58,087 nucleotides of DNA. It comes from Bacillus sp. V59.32b (GTDB taxonomy: Bacteria; Bacillota; Bacilli; Bacillales; DSM-1321). The translations under genes and the position numbers were made by a program. Location: contig NZ_QVTC01000055.1 of the NCBI RefSeq assembly GCF_003429085.1, positions 1 through 58,087 on the forward strand, given 5' to 3'. Of the stretch, positions 28,804 through 37,300 are shown one piece after another. The notes beneath the pieces were generated by a model, which saw only the letters and a list, made by a program, of their open reading frames with translations, did not search any database and had not been told where the DNA came from. The first letter of the stretch is position 1. The number at the start of each line of letters is the position of its first letter.

Positions 28804-29030
28804 CCATTACAACAAACTGTACATAATGACCATCTGGATCAAAGGATAATAATACTCCCTGCTCCGGCAGGTAATATCAGGTTATTAAGTAATACATGCC
28901 GGTTTCGTGTTCAAATTGATACCCTACATATCGATATGGGTTGTCTTTTACAGAATCATTTTCTGTAGACGTTAAAACATTGTAGATAAAAAGTATCTTA
29001 CTGTTCCTTTTTGCATCGCAAACAGTTGGC
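28799..29030 (-). pseudogene. Decayed Rhs/YD-repeat tip (second Rhs remnant)
   Basis: Read on the minus strand, one frame gives KDNPYRYVGYQFEHETGMYY, then LIT, a TGA stop, and YYLPEQGVLLSFDPDG. The full Rhs gene of this island has NPYRYAGYRYDIETDMYYLID RYYNQTQGVFLSVDPDPG at the matching place, so the TGA sits where CGA (Arg) is expected. It is the core tip of an Rhs protein, without its toxin end, abutting the IS4 stub. Confidence 0.75.
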
Positions 29031-29097
29031 CAATTCGGAATGTTACCGAGAAGAGCAAATTTTTTTCATTTCATGTGTAAATCAACTTAAACAGAAT

Positions 29098-29127
29098 AGA
29101 ACTGGCTTATATAAATTGGCCAGTTCT
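29098..29127. terminator. Hairpin downstream of the orphan immunity gene
   Basis: AGAACTGGC pairs with GCCAGTTCT around TTATATAAATTG. It lies about 65 bp past the stop of the gene at 29191-29841. The T-run is short, so it is a weak terminator at best. Confidence 0.5.
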
Positions 29128-29190
29128 AAAATTCATTAAATAGCATTCATTTTTAAGTTCTTTAATTTCCAACTTCAAAAGAAATCTTTT

Positions 29191-29841
29191 TTATGAAGGT
29201 AGTGAAATAGATACACTTCCTGATGAATAATTTTCAAATAAGGTAACCTTATTTTTATCTACCCATTTTAGCTCACCGAGAAATCTACTATATATCAATT
29301 CGTCAGGTTCTGCTGAAATAACATTTTGCTCTACTACTTTGTGACCACTATTATTTCTTATAATAAGATTAATTTTAAACTCATATAAGCCATGAACACA
29401 AAATACTTCAGCAGTGTATGTTTTATCTGGGCTCTTTTTTGGTTTTCCCCAAATATATTGATTTTGATAATTTAAATCTATAACTCTATTATAGGCTTCT
29501 AAGAAAGGTTTTTCGTCCCATTTCTTAATTTCTAACACATATTTTATACTTCTTAATATCAATTCTAGTGTCTCTCTTTTTTTTCTATCATCGGATAAAT
29601 TTAAAAACCACTCTATATCATAAGGAACTTGTACATCACAAAATCCATCCACATTCCCCAAGCTTTTATAGCTTGAATAATCACCACAATGAAAATTTAA
29701 TTGTTTACAATCCATTGTTTTGAATTTTTTAGTAAAAACATTTTCGTATAATTTTGTAATACACCTAGTTTGATAAGAGAAACTTTCACTTACTTTTGCT
29801 ACTCCTTCTTCACCAAATAAAAGAAATTTTTTTAAATACAT
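29191..29841 (-). CDS. Putative immunity protein of the orphan Rhs toxin tip
   Basis: The 216-aa protein matches no family I recognise. It is soluble, without signal peptide or membrane helix, of mixed composition, with a Trp-rich middle (YDIEWFLNLSD, KKWDEKPFLEAYN, YQNQYIWGK) and a beta-rich end. It begins 22 bp after the stop of a toxin-like Rhs tip on the same strand, with a clear ribosome site (GGGAG). Position directly behind a toxin tip is what is expected of an immunity gene; the assignment is inference from this context. Confidence 0.6.
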   Translation of the reverse strand: MYLKKFLLFGEEGVAKVSESFSYQTRCITKLYENVFTKKFKTMDCKQLNFHCGDYSSYKSLGNVDGFCDVQVPYDIEWFLNLSDDRKKRETLELILRSIKYVLEIKKWDEKPFLEAYNRVIDLNYQNQYIWGKPKKSPDKTYTAEVFCVHGLYEFKINLIIRNNSGHKVVEQNVISAEPDELIYSRFLGELKWVDKNKVTLFENYSSGSVSISLPS

Positions 29842-29862
29842 TTTTTTCTCCCTCTTTAAGTA

Positions 29863-30344
29863 TTAAGGTCTACTATGACGGTACATTTTACCTCCAGCTT
29901 TTCTAACTGCGATTGATCTTCCCCTCTCCCAGTTCAGAGCCCTCTCTCTACCCCTTATGTTTCTTTTTACAACTCTTGCAGAGTATTTCTTATAACCCGC
30001 TTGTTTATTCCATTTATTCACTTGACCATTTGCTCTCGGAGAACTTCCATTTTTATTTAGTTTTCCTCCACTTATACCGACTTTTACAATTCGTTTCTTT
30101 CCTCTTCCATTCTCATATATTTCATAACCATGATGTATCTTTTTACTTTTTTTACTATTTCCATGAATTTTTTTTGGTTTTTACCCGCAGATTTAGGCTT
30201 AGAATATCTACCAAAGGAGGCACCGTATCCATAATTGCCTCCACCAGTATATGCATGTTTCCTTCCATCTGGGTCTATGAATTTGATAGGATTATTAACT
30301 GCATACGTGTACCCATTTTGTGTAACGGGATCCTCAGCTGATTT
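29863..30344 (-). pseudogene. Orphan Rhs toxin tip, GIY-YIG/URI-like nuclease, one-base frameshift
   Basis: The minus strand starts inside an Rhs sequence (EDPVTQNGYTYAVNNPIKFIDPDGR), matching the end of the Rhs core of the large gene nearby (LTQNDYAYANNNPVMLVDPDGN). It continues through a Gly-rich linker to an A8 run at 30168-30175. One additional A would keep the frame open to 29863, giving about 100 further basic residues: HHGYEIYENG, then RIVKVGISGGK, SPRANGQVNKW and RERALNWERG. This order fits the GIY...YIG, Arg and Glu positions of URI-type nuclease toxins (moderate confidence). It has no start codon or ribosome site of its own. Its 5' side is cut by an IS200 remnant. Confidence 0.65.
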
Positions 30345-30687
30345 CTAATATATTACATAGAGGCCTCGACACCAGAATTTGCGATTCCCGTATCTATATT
30401 TCAAGTTGGCATGTCGATCAAATATTATGAGACTACTCTTCCCTTTTAAATAGCCCATGAATTGAGATTCACTTAGTTTTGGTGGAATGCTAATTAACAT
30501 ATGGATATGATCAGGGCAGGCATTTGCTTCGTGTATCGTTACACCTTTCCATTCACATAATTCTCGGATAATTTGTCCTATGCTTTTTTTATATTTTCCA
30601 TAAATGATCTGTCTTCTATATTTTGGGGCAAATACAACGTGATACTTACAATTTCATGTTGTATGTGCTACTGTTCATGTCCTTCAT
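30345..30687 (-). pseudogene. tnpA: Decayed IS200-type transposase (Y1/HUH) gene
   Basis: The minus strand begins MKDMNS and then loses frame; it resumes as CKYHVVFAPKYRRQIIYGKY and continues to CPDHIHMLISIPPK (the HUH metal motif) and KFWCRG before a stop. Compared with IS200 TnpA it has a short deletion near codon 7, a TGA where the conserved Trp before NCKYHVVF is expected, and a truncation before the region with the catalytic tyrosine. It cannot be active. A typical IS200 hairpin lies upstream. Confidence 0.8.
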
Positions 30688-30787
30688 AGGGCACTCCTCA
30701 TTCTATGGTGAAATGAAGTGGTCGGGAAACCAACTTTATCTTACCATGAAGTGAGGTTTTTTTATTACCACGCTATAAGCTTTCTGG

Positions 30788-30812
30788 AACCCCCGGCATA
30801 GCCAGGGGTTTT
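30788..30812 (-). mobile_element. IS200 left-end hairpin
   Basis: AACCCCTGGC TATGCCGGGGGTT forms a stem-loop about 100 bp upstream of the transposase remnant, as at the left end of IS200 elements, where it also limits transcription from outside. The right end is missing. Confidence 0.65.
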
Positions 30813-30829
30813 CTAAACCATTAATAAAA

Positions 30830-30948
30830 AAGGTGGGCCGAAGTCCATTTCACCCACCCCTGTATTTCCTGTGAACGGGGGACCAACGACCGCCACAACG
30901 TCATGTTAGGGACTTTCACCCATTAGAGCGAAGCGCTGCCAAGCGCAC
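30830..30948 (-). mobile_element. 5' fragment of a group II intron
   Basis: On the minus strand the sequence starts GTGCGCTTGGCAGCGCTTCG, with GGGTGAAAGTCCC and GTGGCGGTCGTTGGTCCCGTTC-like text following, which resembles the start of domain I in bacterial group II introns. Its first base (30948) is two bases past an intrinsic terminator stem, the usual target of class C group II introns. Only about 120 bp remain; no reverse transcriptase, domain V or 3' end is present. Confidence 0.65.
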
Positions 30949-30949
30949 A

Positions 30950-30982
30950 TAAAACCGTGTAGAATAATCTACACGGTTTTTC
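30950..30982 (-). terminator. Terminator of the Rhs transcription unit
   Basis: AAAACCGTGTAGA and TCTACACGGTTTT pair perfectly around a four-base loop. It lies about 100 bp after the small gene that follows the large Rhs gene. The intron fragment begins immediately after it. Confidence 0.8.
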
Positions 30983-31077
30983 AGATGATTTGATGATCAA
31001 ATAATAATCAATACATAAGTGTGTTCAATGACTTGATTGCTAAGTAGGCTTACTCCTATGAATTTCTTTTTTTGCAA

Positions 31078-31340
31078 TCAATTAAGCTTAAATAACCTTT
31101 TTAAATCTTTTTTCAAGCTTTTATAGTGCCAGTTAATGTGATCGAGTTCAATCTCAATTTCGATTAATTTTTCTACCAATGCGTCTTTATCTTTTATAGA
31201 TTCAATGTCATTAATTAATTTCATTAGGTCATTACTACTTTCATAGATATCATATAAATCAACTGCAGATTTAACCGGTTTTTTTGTATGCGATAAAAGT
31301 GAAAGTTTTTTTTAATCTCTTCTAATTTAATATCATACAC
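31078..31340 (-). pseudogene. Small gene after the Rhs gene, immunity candidate, one-base frameshift
   Basis: A GTG at 31340 with GGAGG nine bases upstream starts YDIKLEEIKK; the frame is then lost at an A8 run (31306-31313). With nine A the frame would continue through LSLLSHTKKPVKSAVDLYDIYE to ...KDLKRLFKLN and stop at 31078, giving about 87 helical, charged residues. It lies 16 bp behind the Rhs stop, where an immunity gene is expected. No family is recognised. It may be intact if the run length is wrong in the assembly. Confidence 0.55.
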
Positions 31341-31355
31341 ATTTTTCTACCTCCG

Positions 31356-34300
31356 TTATTTTTTTAATCGTTTTTTTAGTCTAGCTATCTCCTTTTCCCA
31401 AGCTCTAATTTCTTTCTCCCAGTGATTCCTATCTCTAGAACGTGGGTTATTAGCTAGTTTTTGTTTATGTTTTCTAACTTGTTTTTCTAAACCTTCTATT
31501 CTCTTTTTTATTTGTTTATTATTTTGAGCTTTGTAATAATAATCCTTTGCCTTTTTACCAATCCAGGTTCCAGCCTTGTATGCTACTCCTCCTAAAATAA
31601 CTACACCTGTTGCCATTAACGCTACTTGACCTATACCTGGTACAAAATAAACTGCAACAACAGCTGCATTCCCATCAGGGTCAACAAGCATAACTGGATT
31701 GTTGTTAGCATATGCATAATCATTTTGAGTGAGTGCGTCATCAATCTCACCAGGATCTGGATCTACGGATAAAAAAACTCCTTGGGTTTGATTATAGTAC
31801 CTGTCAATTAAGTAATACATATCAGTTTCAATATCATATCGATAACCTGCATACCGATAAGGATTATCCTTGACTTGATCGCTTTCTTCAATTTTTATTT
31901 GATTACCCCAAGCATCGTATTCATAGGTTGCTAAAGCGTTACCTTGTTTGTCAGATAATGCAATAACATCTCCATGTGCATTATAATGATAGAAAAACTT
32001 TTCAGCACCTTTCTGCATCGCAAGGAGTTCCCCAGATTCGGAATAAATGTATGATCTTAAAACCTGATCCTTTTCATCTGTTTCATATAAAACATTCAAA
32101 CTATCCCCACTATAAAAATAGTTGGTAGTTTGCGAATTTACAGTCTTTTGAATTCGGCGGCCATCTTCATCATACTTGTACGTGACAAAAGGAGACGATT
32201 CCCCCTTCTTCGTAACAGATTCTAAATGGTCTTGTGAATTCCAAGTGTAGATTAAGCTTCCGTCTTCTTTACGGTTACCATTTGCATCATATGTGATTGT
32301 TTCTGTTCCAAACTTTGTCAGTTGATTGGCGGCATTATATTCGCTAGCTGTGCTTGTTGTTTTTCCATTTTGTGTCTGCTTGATTAGGGTGCGGTTTCCA
32401 AACCCATCGTAAGTGTACTCTATTACTGTTCCATCTTTTAATGACTCTTTTTCGAGTTGATCCAGCTTACTATATTCATAAGATATTGTTTTGCCGTCTC
32501 GGTATTTTATCTGTGTACGGTTGCCATTAGCATCATACTCGTAGGTTTCATCAGTAATATCCTTTCCATTAATCATTCCTACTGCCAACTGTTGAATTAG
32601 CCCCTTATCATCATACTTTAAAGAGGAGCCTCCTCCGTTTCCAGTGGTAAACGTTTTAATATTCCCTCGTTCATCGTAGTCAAAACGATAATTCAATTCA
32701 CCGTCACTGACAATAATGTTTTGATTTAATTCATTATACTGGAACGTATTTTTAAGAACGAAATCCTCATGTATCAACAAGAATTCTTTTAATTTATCTG
32801 ATGAAGCAGAGTATTTCCATTCTTGAGTGCCACCTCTATCCTCTTGTTTAACCACTCGATTTGATGAATCGTACGTTCTATTTTTCGAACGACCTTCTTT
32901 AGAATATAGAACAGATGTTTCATTTCCATTCTTGTCATAAGTATAGGAGTATGTTGGGTTCCCATTATAGGCCACGCTTTTCATTCTATCTTTGGCATCG
33001 TAAATCCAAGTAAGAGTGTTGCCATTTGGAAGAATAGTTTTTACATTATTGCTATTCTCATCATATTCATTTACAATTTTATGATTTAATGACCCCACGG
33101 CTTCCGTTAAATTTCCAAGTTCATCATAATCATAGCTATAATCCTGAGATGCACCATTAGATAGTATAATTTTTTTCGAGATTATGTTGTCATCTTTATC
33201 ATATTGATAATTAATAGAGGTTTCACTTTCAAACAATATTTTTTGAAGCTGATTTGCAAGATTGTACTCATAAGTTTTCTTTATGCCTTTAGCATCTGTT
33301 TCACTCGTTTTGTTGCCATACGTATCAAAAGAGCTTTTGACCTTATATCCGAACTCATCCTCAGTTTGTATAACATAATTTCCATTAGAATCATAAATGT
33401 ATTTAGATATTACATAGCCCTTCAATAAACGAATACCATCAAACCAGACAGAACCAGTGTAACTCCCTTTGAAAATTGTAGAAACTTCAATTTTTGAGAC
33501 AGGATTCGTAGCTGGTATCTTGACAGCTGCCCTGTTCCACTCTTGTGTTCCTGCCGGGAAACCAGCGACATATTCTTTTGTTGTACCATCTGTGTAAAAC
33601 ACCTTTGCCACTAATGAATAATCGCGGTCTGTAACTTTTCCTTTTTTCAATACATTTTCTGCTTTTGATAGACCTGTTAATGTCATATCAAATGCTTCAT
33701 CTGACGCACTTTGACCAATATTAATCGTTTGTTTGTATTCGCTTGCCGCCTGTGTTTCTGCAGTTCTTGCTAACTTTAATGAAGTATTGTCCTCAAAACC
33801 ACCTGAAGAATCAGCAGTTCCTCCTGACCCTGTCCAACCGGTTAACGCATTACTAAAGCCGCTATTGTTGAGAGGGTTGTAGCTCGAAGAGACTTCTGCT
33901 TGTTCCAGCTGGATCATGTCAAACCAGGCCTCACCAGACGCATCGGCATCTGTATGTTCTGCTTCCAGATATATTATTGCTTTTGCAGCATTTTCAGGTG
34001 TCTTAAAGGACAACTGCCTTTCAGTCCATGTCCGAGTACCGCTAATTTGACTGTAGCGATTGTCGACCCATGAAATATGTGCATTATTAGCGTCCAAAAA
34101 TTTTACATTAAAGAAGGCATTAGCCTTATTCGTATCCGTTTTAATTAGCCCGCTTAGCGAGTAATTGCTGTTAGCCTTCACAGGGACTTCCTGTACGGCA
34201 GCGATATATGATCTTGTAGCACTAGTCGATTGAACATTTAATTTTAATGATTTATTGCCTGAAAGACCAAAATAGGTTTTCGTTGTATTGTCTACAGTTA

Positions 34301-37300
34301 TACTTCCTGAATCATTCGCACTTAGTTTATTCCAGCCACTTAAATCGCTATCAAAATTATTATTTTGAACAACATTGTTTGCAACACCTAAGGCATAACT
34401 TGATTCAAGAAGATTTCCATTACTGTTTCCGTTTTCATCTTTTTGATATTTGGCAACAGAAGAAGTTTTTCCCGTTTGGTCAGTTTCAGATACAGCATCC
34501 AAGCCTTCGTAAGCTATGGTAGTTTGGTCCCCTTCAGTATCAGTAACTGAAGTAACATCGTTATTACTGTTATATTCATAGGATTCTGTACCGTAGCTGT
34601 CTGTTGCCGAAATGACATTACCGTTTGAATCATATTTATAGCTCTCTGTAGGTGTGGTTGAATTTTGATCATTAGGATCTTTTGATTCAATAAGATTATT
34701 ACCTTCGTATTTATAACTTGTCGTGATTTTTAATCCATCAACATCCTCGATCATTTCAGTAGGATTAGCAGCTTCATTATACGAATATTGAATCTTCCTA
34801 CCGTTTGGCTGGTTAAATAAAAGTGTTTTATTGGTTAAATCATACTCTAATAGATACCTATTACCTTTTGGATCGATAGCTTCCTTTAGATGATCAGTTT
34901 CAGTTTCATAAATATATTGATTAACCACAGGTTTCGTTTCTGTATGATTTGGCTCATAGGACTTCACTAATTTCCCTGCATTATACTCATAAGAAGTAAT
35001 TTCATCCGCTGTTTGGGTTACTTTTGATAAAAATCCATCTTGATAAGAATATGAAACTTTTCTATCTTCTGGACCCGTAACATTTGTTACATAACCATCC
35101 GTGTTATATGAGAATTTCAAATCCCTGCCTGATGCATCAGTCATAGTAGTGAGCTTATCAGCTTCATCGTATGTGTAAGTTAATGTATTACCATATCCAT
35201 CTGCTATTTTTACAAGTCGACCATTCTGTTTAGAAAAATAAGCATTTGTTTGGTCTTTAGTTTTTAAAATGAAATGTGTGCTGTCTTCAGTCAGTTCTAA
35301 ATAAACGCCAGTTGGTGCTTTATACGTACCATCCGTTAACTTGGTAAAGATATGAACAGTGCCGTCTTCATCCACCAAAGTTGCCTTATTGTTTTCAGGA
35401 GAACTAGTAACTGACATTTCAGCATCTGAGTGCCATCCCGGGCCGAACATTCCAACTGAAGTTGACAAGCTATTATACGATCGGTTTAGTCCTAACTCCG
35501 GGCCTCTTCCGGAAATTGAAAAGTCTTCTTCATCAACAATAAGGTTTCCCGTGGCCATATTGACCTTGCTATAGGGAACATCAAGAATTGACCAATACTC
35601 TTCTTCACCAAGGAACTCAACTGGTTGACCGAATGTCGGCATGAAAACATTTGATTGAATCGTTTCCCCTTTAGTATCATAGGCACTGACTCTAAACCAA
35701 TAATTTTTACTAGTTTGATAGCTTCCAGCAGAATTTTTGTAAACAGGAGAAGGATCAAGTGCCAATTCCGCTCCATTGCCATCCGTATGCAGTTGATATT
35801 TTCCTTCACTGATTTCCGAGACTGTTGGCCAGATACCTTTGCCTTGTGTTGTCCATGTATTTTGATTTTTCGCATCAAAACTTTGATATTCTTTCCCATT
35901 AAACACCCAGACTTTATATCCTGCAGCTCCAGCAATTTCATTCCAGTTTAAAACAACATATCCAGAATTGCTGGTAAGCATATTTGTATACGTAAATCCA
36001 GTAGGAGCGGCTGGTTTAGGCATTGATGTTATCGAAGGTGTGTAAGCGTTTGAGTTTACGGTTTCTCCTTGGGCATTATACGCAATTACTCGAAACCAGT
36101 AGTTTGTAGCTGTTTGATAATTTCCCGCCGAATTTTTATAGACAGGGGCTGGATTAACAGCTAACTCTGTACCAAGACCATCAGACAAATGAAGTTTATA
36201 GCGCCCTGCACTAATTTCACTGGCTGTTGGCCAATACTTTTTGCCTTTTGTAGTCCAAGATGTTACATTACCAACATTAAGTGATTCATATTCTTTACCG
36301 TTAAATAATAGAATTTTATATCCTGTCGCGCCGCTTACCGGATTCCATTTAAAGTCAACATAACCGGTGCCATTCCCATTAGAATAACTGGTTCCTGCAG
36401 GGGTGGAAGGTAATGTTAGATTTGGCAAAGTTGGTTGGTAAGCACCGGATTGTGCGCCTTCACCTTGCGCAAAAATAGCACTAACCCTAAACCAGTAATT
36501 TTTATTCGTTGGATAGCTTCCACCTGAATTTTTATATACCGGGGAAGGATCAATGGCAAGTTCAGCTCCAGTAGAGTCTTGATGCAAGTCAAACTTCCCG
36601 CTGCTAATTTCAGCTGCTGTTGGCCAGATTTTTTTGCCTTTCGTTGACCATGAGGTTACATTTCCTACATTGAATGCCTCATAATCTTTTCCGTTAAAAA
36701 TCCAAACCTTGTAACCTGTTGCACCTTTTACAGCCGGCCAGGAAAGATCTGCATAACCGGTTCCATTTCCGTTTGAATAAACTTTACCGGTTGGAGTGCT
36801 TGCTGTTGGTATCGTATAAGTGACAGAAAGATAAGGTTTATTGGTTGAGTTTGTTGAGGAAACAACCTTTTTCCAATGGTCCATTCCGTTTCCATTAGTG
36901 TGAAGCTTAAAGCCATAATTTGCTTTAGCACCTGTTGCCCATTCTTTTACCTTATTCGTTACATTAAACTGGGCCCATTGTTCTCTTGCTACATCATCTT
37001 TCGTGATGTTGGTAGAAGCAGGCTTATTATTCCAAGTCATTGATCCAGCAGACCATGAACTATTAACAGCATCCAGCCACAGCCCATTTGCGGTAGTCGC
37101 ATAATATGAGTGAGTCACGTATACATTGAAGGTGGCACTAGTCACATTCATATTCTGAAAGCTGGTGATACTATGATTCAAGAATGCATAGTTTGTCCCA
37201 GTTGTACCATCATAATATCCCGTTTTTAATACATATTGACCTTGTCCTGCATCCCATTTGCTGGATGAAGAACTATAATTCGTAGTTGGATAAGCACTCA

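Noticed and set aside
29913-30341. 142-aa plus-strand frame over the orphan toxin tip
   Set aside because: It is the reverse of the Rhs-toxin sequence; no ribosome site and an unnatural Phe/Ser/Leu-rich composition.
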